Source: Spirosoma panaciterrae DSM 21099
GTDB lineage: Bacteria > Bacteroidota > Bacteroidia > Cytophagales > Spirosomataceae
Length of the DNA: 64,000 nt
Assembly: GCF_000374025.1 (NCBI RefSeq)
Contig: NZ_KB893217.1
Coordinates: 62,001 to 126,000, forward strand
Direction of reading: 5' to 3'
The notes under the pieces are model-generated. The model did no database searches and was not told the origin of the DNA. It was given only the letters and a program-made list of their open reading frames with translations. Shown piece by piece: positions 33,426 through 42,035 of the stretch (within the stretch, counting starts at the first letter, position 1; each line of letters begins with the position of its first letter). The position numbers and the translations under genes were made by a program.

Positions 33426-33458
33426 CCGGAGTCGGCCCAATGCCGTAGTTTTGTCAAT

Positions 33459-35303
33459 ATGATTCGTTTATTCGTTCGTTTACTGGTTCTCACCCTCGGG
33501 CTCAGTTTATTCGCACCATCGATTAAAATGCTGGCGCAGGTTGCACCTACTTCATCACCTGCTGGCGCAGGCGACAAAGTAGAGTTGTTCCACGCCGATA
33601 GCCTGGTGGTACTCAACGTACCGGGCCAGGTGGTCCGAAAGCTTCACAATAACGTCCGGTTACGCCATAAAGGTGTCCTGATGTACTGCAATCTGGCCAT
33701 TCAGAACGTAACCGAGAATAAAATTGAGGCCTACGGAAATGTCCGACTCATTCAGGGCGACACCATTTCGGTAAAAGGCGATACCATGTTTTATAATTAT
33801 CAGGGCAGCACTCGTCAGGCCAATATGCGCGGCCATGTAACGATGCGTGACCGCAAAATGACCCTGACCACCGCCCAGCTCGATTATAATATGATGTCAG
33901 GCGTTGCGCACTACCCAACCCCAGGTCGTATTGTCGATAAAGAAAATACGTTAACCAGCCGGGAAGGCGATTACGATACGCGGAGCAAGTTATTTACCTT
34001 TCGCCAGAATGTTCGCTTAGTGAACACCAAAGGTACGCTCACCGCCGATTCGTTACTCTATAACTCTACTTCGCGCATGGCTACATTCAAGGGCCCAACG
34101 CGCATCACGAATAAAGATGGGGTACTTACAGCGATTGCCGGCCAGTATAACACCACCACAGGCATTTCTAATTTCGAACGGCGGGCAACGGTAGAAACCC
34201 CAAAATACCGTCTGACGGGTGACTCGCTCTACTACGACAACGCCACCGAACTAGGTATCGCTAAAGGTAAGGTAGTCATGGTTGCCAAGGACCACAAAGC
34301 CGTGATTCTGGGTGATCATGTTCGATACAACGGTAAGATTGGTATTTCACGGGTAACTGGCCATGCCGTAGCCAAAAGTGTAGGTAATGAAGCCTCGAAA
34401 GACACGCTTTTTTTACGAGCCGACACCCTCTTTTCGTTCGATAACAAACTAACGAATACGCGTCGTTTTCTGGCCAATAAAAACGTGTTTGTTTATAAAT
34501 CGGACCTTCAGAGCAAATGCGATTCGCTCATTTATGACACCGCCGATTCGACCATTTATTTCTATAAAAAACCGGTTGTCTGGAGCCAGAATAAATACCA
34601 GATGGAAGCCGATTCAATGCGGGCTTTGCTTAAAAACAATAAGATCAATACACTCTTTTTGAAAACAAAATCCTTCGTGATTTCGCTGGATACTCTGAAG
34701 AATTTTAATCAGATAAAAGGCCGTACCGTAACGGCTTATTTCACCACCAAACTAGTCTCGACAGATACCCTCACGGAGGCAATAGAGACTACTAAAACGG
34801 CCCAAAAAACTACGACCAAAGCCACTGGGCCCGGAAACAACTCTGCCCTTGCAACGAACGACCCACTTAAACGCGTAGTAGAGAAAAAGAGCACATTGCC
34901 CACCTCAAAAACAGCAACCCTGCAGGAGCAAACCACCCTGGAACGTGTAATTGTTGATGGCAATGGACAAAGCATTTATTATGCACTCAACGAGCAAAAT
35001 AAAATGATTGGCCTGAATCATGTGGAATGTAGCAAAATGAATATCGAATTCAACGACAATAAAGTTGGGCGAATCCGATTTTATGGACATCCGGATTCAC
35101 AACTGATTCCACCTAAAGAAATTACGGGTGAAGTACAGGAACTTGACGGTTTTCGTTGGCGCGAGGCCGAAAAACCAACCAAGAATCAGGTTTTATGGCT
35201 CGAAACTCCGCCTAAGGAGCAGCCGGCGGTAAAAAAACCATTAAAAAATAATGGTCAAATTAAACCTTTGGCTCAAAAATTGGTTCAAAAGGCTAATAAT
35301 TGA
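33459..35303 (+). CDS. OstA-like protein (LptD-N type)
   Basis: 614 residues. A signal peptide (LLVLTLGLSLFAPS) is followed by OstA-type strands repeated throughout: ADSLVVLNVPGQVVRKLHNN, MYCNLAIQNVTENKIEAYGN, VKGDTMFYNYQGSTRQANM, LTADSLLYNSTSRMATFKG. OstA folds carry LPS across the periplasm as in LptA and the LptD plug. It lacks the LptD barrel, so it is the OstA-only form common in Bacteroidota. The Thr/Lys-rich tail after residue 440 is low in complexity. TAGTTTTG directly before the start could be the -7 box of a nearly leaderless mRNA. Confidence 0.82.
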   Translation: MIRLFVRLLVLTLGLSLFAPSIKMLAQVAPTSSPAGAGDKVELFHADSLVVLNVPGQVVRKLHNNVRLRHKGVLMYCNLAIQNVTENKIEAYGNVRLIQGDTISVKGDTMFYNYQGSTRQANMRGHVTMRDRKMTLTTAQLDYNMMSGVAHYPTPGRIVDKENTLTSREGDYDTRSKLFTFRQNVRLVNTKGTLTADSLLYNSTSRMATFKGPTRITNKDGVLTAIAGQYNTTTGISNFERRATVETPKYRLTGDSLYYDNATELGIAKGKVVMVAKDHKAVILGDHVRYNGKIGISRVTGHAVAKSVGNEASKDTLFLRADTLFSFDNKLTNTRRFLANKNVFVYKSDLQSKCDSLIYDTADSTIYFYKKPVVWSQNKYQMEADSMRALLKNNKINTLFLKTKSFVISLDTLKNFNQIKGRTVTAYFTTKLVSTDTLTEAIETTKTAQKTTTKATGPGNNSALATNDPLKRVVEKKSTLPTSKTATLQEQTTLERVIVDGNGQSIYYALNEQNKMIGLNHVECSKMNIEFNDNKVGRIRFYGHPDSQLIPPKEITGEVQELDGFRWREAEKPTKNQVLWLETPPKEQPAVKKPLKNNGQIKPLAQKLVQKANN

Positions 35304-35334
35304 CCGTTTTAACAATTTTTTAGACGATACCCCG

Positions 35335-35365
35335 TTGACTTTGTCTTTTGCGGTGAATAGGTTTG
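35335..35365 (+). promoter_or_regulatory. promoter of the type IX cargo gene
   Basis: TTG (35335-35337), a 20-base spacer and TAGGTTTG (35358-35365) match the Bacteroidota TTG-N20-TAnnTTTG pattern. The start codon at 35399 lies 33 bases beyond. Confidence 0.6.
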
Positions 35366-35398
35366 TGTTGAATACGTGTGCATCTGAAAAGGACTTTC

Positions 35399-36064
35399 AT
35401 GAAACAATTTATACTTATTGGTGTATTGATGGGCTTGCTAACGGCAACGATCCCGATCAGGGCGCAGGTAGCGCTCCGGGACTCGGATGCTCGAAAAGGA
35501 AGCCGACTCGAACTGGGCCGAACTGCATCATCCCCAAAAACCAGTTCGAACCGATTACCGTCGCAGCGTTTTTCGATGGTACCTAACCCGAGTTTGTCTG
35601 GGCTTGATCGGTCGATAACGCTCAACAAAAACAGCGCCATCAACGAACATTATCGGTCACTGCTGCTGCCGAAGTCTGGTTCCAAATCGGCTGCTCGGAC
35701 AACCTCCTCAGAGAGCACCCCAGCCTCTTCAGCCGAACTTCGCGTGGGCGCTTCTCAGGAAATAAAAGCCGATAGCCGGTTGTTCAATAACGAGAAGCTC
35801 TGGGTATCGAACGCCTATCCGAACCCAGCCGATGATGTTGCTGAACTCGATTATCAGTTTGCCGGAACAGGCTCAGAAGCGAGGTTAGCTTTGCTGAATA
35901 TTCTGGGAACGCCCGTAGCCGGTTATGAACAGATTGAACTCGAACCCGGCAACCGAAAAGTACGCATCGTGACCCGGCCGCTGGATACAGGCTATTACCT
36001 CTATCAACTTACTGTCGATGGTAAGAAAGTGGCAACCAAGCGATTACTTGTTCGTCATCAGTAA
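35399..36064 (+). CDS. secreted protein with type IX sorting domain
   Basis: 221 residues from ATG 35399 (MKQFILIGVLMGLLTATIPI), a signal peptide ending near RAQ. The middle is disordered and Ser-rich. The last 90 residues form a type A type IX secretion sorting domain: LWVSNAYPNPADDVAELDY at the start, LALLNILGTPVAGYEQIEL in the middle and YLYQLTVDGKKVATKRLLV at the end. The cargo part is very short, so it may be an adhesin-like or envelope display protein. Confidence 0.8.
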   Translation: MKQFILIGVLMGLLTATIPIRAQVALRDSDARKGSRLELGRTASSPKTSSNRLPSQRFSMVPNPSLSGLDRSITLNKNSAINEHYRSLLLPKSGSKSAARTTSSESTPASSAELRVGASQEIKADSRLFNNEKLWVSNAYPNPADDVAELDYQFAGTGSEARLALLNILGTPVAGYEQIELEPGNRKVRIVTRPLDTGYYLYQLTVDGKKVATKRLLVRHQ

Positions 36065-36128
36065 GCCTAAACGCAATTGTTAAAATAATCTAAACCGCCG
36101 GATTTGTTGATTATTTTTGGCACTATCT

Positions 36129-36171
36129 CAGGCTGTACCGTCGTTAAAACGGTGTAGCCTGTATTTTTTTT
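36129..36171 (+). terminator. terminator between the type IX cargo gene and bamD
   Basis: Arms 36129-36140 and 36150-36161 pair over 12 bases with two wobbles, followed by a T-run (36164-36171). The bamD promoter starts one base later. Confidence 0.85.
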
Positions 36172-36172
36172 G

Positions 36173-36180
36173 TATCTTTG
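36173..36180 (+). promoter_or_regulatory. -7 element of the bamD promoter
   Basis: TATCTTTG is a perfect TAnnTTTG match and begins two bases after the terminator T-run. The -33 box is weak (GTG at 36152-36154, 18-base spacing). The bamD ATG is at 36188. Confidence 0.6.
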
Positions 36181-36187
36181 CACTCAT

Positions 36188-37081
36188 ATGCAACAACGTC
36201 ATTTCGGTAAGATTCTGCTGGGTATTTGCGTCGTATTTTTACTGGGTTCGTGCAGCCCATTCGCAAAATTGCAGAAAAGTGGTAGCGACGATCAGAAGTA
36301 TAAAGGCGCTCTTGAATATTATGCCAAACGCGACTGGTATCGGGCTGGTCTGCTATTTGAAGAGTTGATTCCGGTTTTGAAAGGAAGTACTGAATCAGAG
36401 ATGGCGCAGTTTTACTATGCCTACACTCAGTTCCATCAACAGCAGTATCTCCTGAGCGCTACGTTGTTCAAGAAATTTTACGAAACTTTCGCCCGATCTG
36501 ATTATGCTCAGGAGGCAATGTATATGTACGCTTACTCGCTGTACAAAGACACGCCTTCGTTTAATCTCGACCAATCGAACACGCTTACTGCCACTTCTGC
36601 CCTGCAGGACTTTATCAACGCCTATCCCGACAGTAAATACAAAGAGGATGCGACTAAACAGATTCTGGAATTAAGGGGCAAACTGGAACGGAAAGCCTAT
36701 GAAAAAGCACTCCTATATTACAAAACGAGTGGTTTTAACATTGCAGCCTACAAATCGGCAGTCGTATCGATCAACAACTTCCAGAAAGAGTTTCCTGATT
36801 CAGAATACAATGAAGAGTTAGCCTTCAAAAAAGTAGATGCCGAGTTCAGTCTGGCCCAAAACAGTCTGGAAACAAAGCAGAAGGAACGTTATCAGGAAGC
36901 AATAAGTTATCATCAGGCATTCGTTGATAAGTACCCGAACAGCAAGTACGTTAAGCAGTCGGAGAAAATGTACGAAACCAGCCAGAAAGAAATTGAGCGC
37001 CTGGACAAACTAGAACAGGAGCGCGAGAAGGAAAAAGAAAAACATAAAAATCAACCCGCTAAAGTAACAGCGGCCAATTAA
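36188..37081 (+). CDS. bamD: outer-membrane assembly lipoprotein BamD
   Basis: 297 residues from ATG 36188 (MQQRHFGKILLGICVV). The signal peptide ends in the lipobox LGSC, and TPR-like helices follow (YYAKRDWYRAGLLFEELIP, YYAYTQFHQQQYLLSATLF, NAYPDSKYKEDATKQIL, DKYPNSKYVKQSEKMY). BamD is the lipoprotein partner of BamA in outer-membrane protein insertion. The Lys/Glu-rich C-terminus (EQEREKEKEKHKNQP) is an added charged tail. bamD is followed by rpoZ and coaBC, the usual Bacteroidota order. Confidence 0.92.
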   Translation: MQQRHFGKILLGICVVFLLGSCSPFAKLQKSGSDDQKYKGALEYYAKRDWYRAGLLFEELIPVLKGSTESEMAQFYYAYTQFHQQQYLLSATLFKKFYETFARSDYAQEAMYMYAYSLYKDTPSFNLDQSNTLTATSALQDFINAYPDSKYKEDATKQILELRGKLERKAYEKALLYYKTSGFNIAAYKSAVVSINNFQKEFPDSEYNEELAFKKVDAEFSLAQNSLETKQKERYQEAISYHQAFVDKYPNSKYVKQSEKMYETSQKEIERLDKLEQEREKEKEKHKNQPAKVTAAN

Positions 37082-37083
37082 AT

Positions 37084-37148
37084 TGTTTACAGTTCACGGT
37101 CTACTGTTCTCAGGTAATGCTGGTACAGAAAACGGAAAACTGGAAACA
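37084..37148 (+). repeat. imperfect hairpin between bamD and rpoZ
   Basis: Arm 37084-37107 pairs with 37125-37148 at 18 of 24 positions. Here the A/G-rich arm comes second in the transcript, unlike most of the other quasi-repetitive hairpins. It fills the spacer and ends 14 bases before the rpoZ ATG. Confidence 0.5.
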
Positions 37149-37162
37149 GCAAACTAGCAGCT

Positions 37163-37474
37163 ATGGCAACCAACCAATCCATTATTACCCGCAACAACGA
37201 TAAAATTGCGGCCCAGACGGGTAACCTGTACGAATCTGTATCGATTATCTCGAAACGTGCCCGGCAGATTGCCACCAAAAATAAAGAGGAGTTGAGCAAT
37301 AAACTGTCGGAGTTTGTGTCGGCTGTCGACAATCTGGAAGAAGTATTCGAAAACCGGGAGCAGATCGAAATTTCGAAATTCTACGAACGGATGCCCAAAC
37401 CAACTTCCATTGCCACCGACGAGTTTCTGGAAGGGAAAGTCTACTGGCGCTATAACGACGAGCCACAGCAATAA
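37163..37474 (+). CDS. rpoZ: RNA polymerase omega subunit
   Basis: 103 residues. The helix NLYESVSIISKRARQIATKN (about 21-40) is the Bacteroidota form of the omega/RPB6 motif; ELSNKLSEFVSAVDNLEEVF and FLEGKVYWRY follow. Omega assists assembly of the RNA polymerase core. It is placed between bamD and coaBC, the usual setting of this gene. ATG 37163 is the natural start. Confidence 0.9.
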   Translation: MATNQSIITRNNDKIAAQTGNLYESVSIISKRARQIATKNKEELSNKLSEFVSAVDNLEEVFENREQIEISKFYERMPKPTSIATDEFLEGKVYWRYNDEPQQ

Positions 37475-37488
37475 GGCAACTTACTCGG

Positions 37489-37517
37489 TTGTTTTCCAAG
37501 ACCGCATGGTAACTTTG
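37489..37517 (+). promoter_or_regulatory. coaBC: promoter of coaBC inside a hairpin
   Basis: TTG (37489-37491), 18 bases and TAACTTTG (37510-37517) fit the Bacteroidota promoter pattern. The -7 box forms the loop of a 9-base stem (37501-37509 with 37518-37526) followed by TTTTA, which could end the rpoZ transcript. Confidence 0.65.
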
Positions 37518-37596
37518 CCGTGCGGTTTTACTATTTAAACCAGTCAGATTACAAAGTCGCCTACCGAATATGGATGGCTATTGACGTGCAGAATCT

Positions 37597-38841
37597 ATGT
37601 CAGTTGCAGGCAAACGAATTCTTCTGGGTGTAACGGGTAGTATTTCAGCCTATAAATCGGCCCTGTTGACACGACTACTGATAAAAGCCGGAGCCGACGT
37701 ACAAGTGGTCATGACTGAGTCGGCCAAGTCATTTATTACACCGCTCACGCTGGCAACCTTATCGAAACGCTCCGTACTATCCTCGTTTGTTCATTCGGCA
37801 TCAGGTCAATCGGGCGATGGCAACTGGAACAATCATGTCGAATTAGGCTTATGGGCCGATGCTATTGTAATTGCCCCTGCCTCAGCCCGTACGCTTGCCC
37901 GTTGTGCTACCGGGCTTTGTGATGATTTACTGTCGGCCGTTTATCTGTCAGCCCGATGCCCTGTATTTTTCGCGCCAGCGATGGATGTGGATATGTATCA
38001 TCATCCAACTACGGTCGAAAACCTTCATAGACTCGAATCGTTTGGTAACCGGATCATTCATGCCGAACACGGGGAGTTAGCCAGTGGATTAGTTGGAGAA
38101 GGGCGGCTGGCAGAACCTGAAACCATCTTACATACTCTGGACGCGTTTTGGCGGGAAACAAGCCCAGCCTCTCCGCAACCTGATACATTGCAAGGGAGAA
38201 AAGTACTGGTTACGGCGGGCCCGACTCAGGAACCTATTGACCCGGTGCGGTACATTAGCAATCATTCGACCGGAAAAATGGGCTATGCCATTGCCAAAGC
38301 TTTTGCGATGGCTGGCGCTGAAGTTACTTTAATCAGTGGCCCAACGGCCCTGGCTGTGCCCACAGCAACCATTCAACGCATTCCAGTACGATCGGCACAG
38401 GAAATGTACGAGGCTACTCAAGCCGTTTTTAGCAACGCAGATATTGTGGTTCTGAGTGCTGCTGTAGCCGATTACACGCCCGCCCACCCTGCTGACAAAA
38501 AAATTAAAAAGAAGGAAAGTACTTTTTCGATTGAACTGACCAAAACCATCGACATTGCTGCTACGCTCGGAAATCAGAAGCAGACAGGACAACTGATAAT
38601 GGGCTTTGCCCTTGAAACGGACAATGAACTAGAGAATGCAATAAAGAAACTTCACGCTAAGAATTTAGACTGGATTGTGTTAAATTCACTACGCGATTCA
38701 GGCGCTGGTTTTGGGCACGATACCAATAAAATCACCGTTATTGACAAAGACAATCAAACCTACGAATTTGCACTCAAATCGAAAGATGAGGTTGCCCAGG
38801 ATCTTGTCGGGCTGGTAGTCGATAAACTTAACTCTCTGTGA
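37597..38841 (+). CDS. coaBC: bifunctional CoaBC (phosphopantothenoylcysteine decarboxylase/synthetase)
   Basis: 414 residues. The N-terminal CoaC flavoprotein half begins KRILLGVTGSISAYKSALL and has PAMDVDMYHHPTTVENL. The C-terminal CoaB half carries VLVTAGPTQEPIDPVRYISN, STGKMGYAIAKAFAMAGAEV and VVLSAAVADYTP for nucleotide binding, with KTIDIAATLG and MGFALETDNELEN. The enzyme joins 4'-phosphopantothenate with Cys and decarboxylates the product in coenzyme A synthesis. It overlaps no neighbour; the next ATG at 38889 lies shortly after its stop. Confidence 0.95.
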   Translation: MSVAGKRILLGVTGSISAYKSALLTRLLIKAGADVQVVMTESAKSFITPLTLATLSKRSVLSSFVHSASGQSGDGNWNNHVELGLWADAIVIAPASARTLARCATGLCDDLLSAVYLSARCPVFFAPAMDVDMYHHPTTVENLHRLESFGNRIIHAEHGELASGLVGEGRLAEPETILHTLDAFWRETSPASPQPDTLQGRKVLVTAGPTQEPIDPVRYISNHSTGKMGYAIAKAFAMAGAEVTLISGPTALAVPTATIQRIPVRSAQEMYEATQAVFSNADIVVLSAAVADYTPAHPADKKIKKKESTFSIELTKTIDIAATLGNQKQTGQLIMGFALETDNELENAIKKLHAKNLDWIVLNSLRDSGAGFGHDTNKITVIDKDNQTYEFALKSKDEVAQDLVGLVVDKLNSL

Positions 38842-38888
38842 ATCTCAGTCAAACAACTATAATACAGAGATTCAGAGCCTTATCTGGT

Positions 38889-39794
38889 ATGAAACTATTA
38901 CGCATTTTACTGGTTTTGAGTTGTGTGGCCGGGTCTGCCCAGGCACAGGAATTGAACTGTCAGGTTAATATCAACTCCGACCAGTTGTTTGCCCAGCAAA
39001 AAACAGATTTCTCCTACGTCAATCAATTGAAGGGCATCATTACGGAGTTTATGAACAACCGACGCTGGAGCAACGACCAGTTTGCTGTGAATGAACGAAT
39101 TAACTGCTCGATCAATATTAATCTGGTGAAGTCGCTTACGCAGGGAGTATTTGAAGCTACGGCTCAAATCATAGCGACTCGCCCGGTTTACGGCACCAAC
39201 TACGAAACAACCGTTTTCAGCTATGTAGACCGCGCTTTCAACTTTGTTTACCTGCCGACTACGCCAGTTTATTTTCGGGAAAACCAGTACTCTGATGATC
39301 TAACTTCGCTACTGGCTTTTTATGCGAATGTTATTCTGGCGGTCGATTATGATACGTTCAGCAAGGAAGGAGGTACGCCGTTTATTCAGCGTGCCTATAC
39401 GATTACCAACCTGGCGCAGCAGGGCTCGCCAAACGGAGCCTGGCAAGCCGGTGGCGACCGACGAAATCGGTACTGGCTTGTTGAAAATCTGCAAAACCAA
39501 CAACTGGTTCCGTTTCGGGATGGTATGTATACCTATCACCGTCAGGGTCTGGATGTTTTTGCCGCTAATCCCGTTCAGGTACGCAAACAAACGCTGGACC
39601 TCTTGACAACGATTCGTACGATTGGACTGCAGCTTCCTAACTCGGTGTTAATCAACTCATTTTTTGATGCCAAGTCGGAAGAGTTGTACAACATTTTGTT
39701 CGAAGGTACATCTACAGAACGCCAGAAGGCCTTTGATTTGTTGTCGTATTTAGACCCGGCCAAGACCGAAAAATACCGAAAACTAGTGCAGTGA
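38889..39794 (+). CDS. DUF4835 protein
   Basis: 301 residues from ATG 38889 (MKLLRILLVLSCVAGSAQAQ), a signal peptide ending near AQA; an earlier ATG at 38838 would precede the signal and overlaps coaBC. The mature part reads as the DUF4835 family: ELNCQVNINSDQLFAQQKT, RPVYGTNYETTVFSYVDR and ASLAFYANVILAVDYDTFSK (positions about 160). It is always found between coaBC and recN in Bacteroidota, as here. The function is unknown, with an envelope location likely. Confidence 0.85.
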   Translation: MKLLRILLVLSCVAGSAQAQELNCQVNINSDQLFAQQKTDFSYVNQLKGIITEFMNNRRWSNDQFAVNERINCSININLVKSLTQGVFEATAQIIATRPVYGTNYETTVFSYVDRAFNFVYLPTTPVYFRENQYSDDLTSLLAFYANVILAVDYDTFSKEGGTPFIQRAYTITNLAQQGSPNGAWQAGGDRRNRYWLVENLQNQQLVPFRDGMYTYHRQGLDVFAANPVQVRKQTLDLLTTIRTIGLQLPNSVLINSFFDAKSEELYNILFEGTSTERQKAFDLLSYLDPAKTEKYRKLVQ

Positions 39795-39836
39795 GCATCC
39801 CTCACACAAACAGTCCACTGTTAACTTTTATAGATT

Positions 39837-41492
39837 TTGCTTTCGCATTTACTAATAAAAAATTACGCACTGATTGACGAGCTGGAACTCACGCCCGACC
39901 GTGAACTGAACATAATCACGGGCGAAACGGGAGCCGGTAAATCGATCATGCTAGGTGCTATTGGCCTCCTGTTAGGCAATCGGGCCGATACGCGCGTTCT
40001 GTATAACCCTGAGCAAAAATGTGTTATTGAAGGCACTTTTGGCGTATCGGGTTATGCGATTGAACGTATTTTCGACGAAGAGGAACTCGACTATTCCACT
40101 ACCTGCATTGTTCGCCGGGAGATCAGCGTTAGTGGGAAATCTCGGGCCTTCGTCAATGATACGCCGGTTAATCTGGAAACCCTCCGCCGGGTAACGAGCC
40201 AGATGATGGATATTCACTCGCAGCATGATTCGGTCCTGCTTGGCTCCAACGAATATCAGCTAGAGATTGTCGATACCTATGCCCAGAACGACGGGCTACT
40301 TCGCACGTATCGCTCTGACTATCAATCCTATCGAACCAAACGAACTGCCTACGATCAGCTACAGGCCGAAGCTTCGGCAATGCGTAAAGAGTTCGATTAC
40401 AACAATTTTTTGTACGAAGAACTCGTCAAAGCGCAACTGCAGCCCGACGAACAGGAAGCCCTCGAACAGGAGCTGACTATACTTGAAAATGCTGAAGAAA
40501 TAAAGGAGCGACTACAACTGGCCTACGAATACCTCGACAACGCCGAACAGTCGGTCATTGATTTCCTGAAAGGGGCGGTCAGTAATCTGGCGTATATCAG
40601 TAAGCTATCGGACCAATACGAGCAATTGCAGAACCGGGCTCAAAGTAGTCTGATTGAGTTGCGGGACCTGGCCGATGAAATCAGTTCCGAGCAAGATCGG
40701 GTGGAGATCGATGATACCCGGGCCGAAACCATTCGCGAGCGTCTGAATCTGATGTATCAACTCCAGACCAAACACCAGGTTAAGAGTGTGGATGAACTGA
40801 TCGCATTACGCAATGAGCTTGAAAGAAAAGTAAGCAAAGTGCTTAACCTGGACGATGCCCTGGCCAATGCCAAAGCGCAGGCTTCGGCTGCTTATGCTCA
40901 GCTTCAGATAAGTGCCGAAGCCTTATCAGATTCCAGAAAAGGGGTTTTGCCCTCCATCGAAACCGAAATAGGTAGTTTACTGCACGATTTGGGCATGCCT
41001 AATGCATCGCTTAAAATCGAAGCCGAAATCACGAAAGCCTCACCAACGGGTGTCGACCTGATTTCATTTCTGTTTAGCGCCAACAAAGGGGTTAAACCGC
41101 AGCAGTTGAAAAACGTGGCCTCAGGGGGTGAGTTTTCGCGGCTTATGATGGCTATTAAGTATATTCTGGCAAGCAAGCGGTCGCTGCCAACCATTGTCTT
41201 CGACGAAATCGATACCGGCGTTTCCGGGGAGATTGCGATCAAGATGGGCAACATGATGCGCGATATGGCCCGAAGTCATCAAATTATCGCCATTTCACAC
41301 CTTCACCAGATTGCCGGTCAGGGTACAGCCCATTACTTTGTATTTAAGGATCATTCGTCGGATAAAACGGTGAGTCGGATCAAAAAACTTACCCACGACG
41401 AACGAGTTGCCGAAATTGCGCAGATGATCGGCGGCAAAAATCCATCGGCCAGTGCCCTTAAAAATGCCCGCGAAATTCTTAAACAACGATAA
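39837..41492 (+). CDS. recN: DNA repair protein RecN
   Basis: 551 residues from a TTG start (MLSHLLIKNYALIDELEL). Walker A is GETGAGKS near 30-37; the SMC-like coiled coils span about 160-380; the ABC signature SGGEFSRLMMAIKYILA and Walker B LPTIVFDEIDTGVSGEIA lie near the end, followed by QIIAISHLHQIAGQGTAHY. RecN is an SMC-like ATPase that helps repair double-strand breaks. It is full length. Confidence 0.95.
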   Translation: MLSHLLIKNYALIDELELTPDRELNIITGETGAGKSIMLGAIGLLLGNRADTRVLYNPEQKCVIEGTFGVSGYAIERIFDEEELDYSTTCIVRREISVSGKSRAFVNDTPVNLETLRRVTSQMMDIHSQHDSVLLGSNEYQLEIVDTYAQNDGLLRTYRSDYQSYRTKRTAYDQLQAEASAMRKEFDYNNFLYEELVKAQLQPDEQEALEQELTILENAEEIKERLQLAYEYLDNAEQSVIDFLKGAVSNLAYISKLSDQYEQLQNRAQSSLIELRDLADEISSEQDRVEIDDTRAETIRERLNLMYQLQTKHQVKSVDELIALRNELERKVSKVLNLDDALANAKAQASAAYAQLQISAEALSDSRKGVLPSIETEIGSLLHDLGMPNASLKIEAEITKASPTGVDLISFLFSANKGVKPQQLKNVASGGEFSRLMMAIKYILASKRSLPTIVFDEIDTGVSGEIAIKMGNMMRDMARSHQIIAISHLHQIAGQGTAHYFVFKDHSSDKTVSRIKKLTHDERVAEIAQMIGGKNPSASALKNAREILKQR

Positions 41493-41502
41493 AACAAAAT
41501 AT

Positions 41503-41569
41503 ATGTATGATATAGGATATATGATGTATTTAACTGGTACTGAAGCTCAATAGATCCTATATCATACAT
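41503..41569 (+). repeat. perfect intergenic hairpin of the TATGATATAGGAT type
   Basis: Arms 41503-41518 and 41554-41569 are perfect 16-base complements with a 35-base loop. The first arm has no C. The right arm shares most of its sequence with that of the hairpin at 13028-13082. It lies between recN and a lipoprotein gene. Confidence 0.8.
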
Positions 41570-41579
41570 CCCCCTTTCC

Positions 41580-42035
41580 ATGCATACACCTATACGTAAC
41601 CTCGCCATTCTGGTAAGCATTTGTGGTACTTTTCTGGCCTGTAATTCAGGTGAAGAAGCTGTAAAAAAAAGCGAAAATGAAGTACTGGCGATTCATGATG
41701 AAGTCATGCCGAAAATTGACGACATCATGAAGTTGAAGAAACAATTGAAGCAGCGAATCTCATCCCTCGACAGCTTGAAGGCCAGCGGCTCGGCAGCCGC
41801 TACCCTACGTACGGATGAAGAAAAAGAACAGGCCACCCGCCTGGTCAGCGACCTCACGATTGCCGATAGTCTGATGATGAACTGGATGTCGCATTACAAT
41901 GGCGATACGCTGGCTAAACTTTCCTCTGAAGAAGCGCTGAACTACCTGTCTGCGCAAAAAGATCAAATTACGGATGTTAAAAAACGTGTTACCACCAGCA
42001 TTGAACAGTCCCGCCAGTTTTTGGGCAAACCTTAA
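41580..42035 (+). CDS. small coiled-coil lipoprotein
   Basis: 151 residues. A signal peptide ends in the lipobox FLAC. The mature part is helical and charged (EVLAIHDEVMPKIDDIMKLK, QRISSLDSLKAS), consistent with a coiled coil. It overlaps the start of the SCO gene by up to 60 bases, depending on which start that gene uses. It resembles small lipoproteins annotated as viral A-type inclusion-like in Bacteroidota. Its function is unknown, perhaps linked to the following copper-delivery gene. Confidence 0.72.
   Translation: MHTPIRNLAILVSICGTFLACNSGEEAVKKSENEVLAIHDEVMPKIDDIMKLKKQLKQRISSLDSLKASGSAAATLRTDEEKEQATRLVSDLTIADSLMMNWMSHYNGDTLAKLSSEEALNYLSAQKDQITDVKKRVTTSIEQSRQFLGKP

Noticed and set aside
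35251-35586. 111-codon ORF spanning the end of the OstA-like gene
   Set aside because: It covers a promoter and two real genes in another frame.
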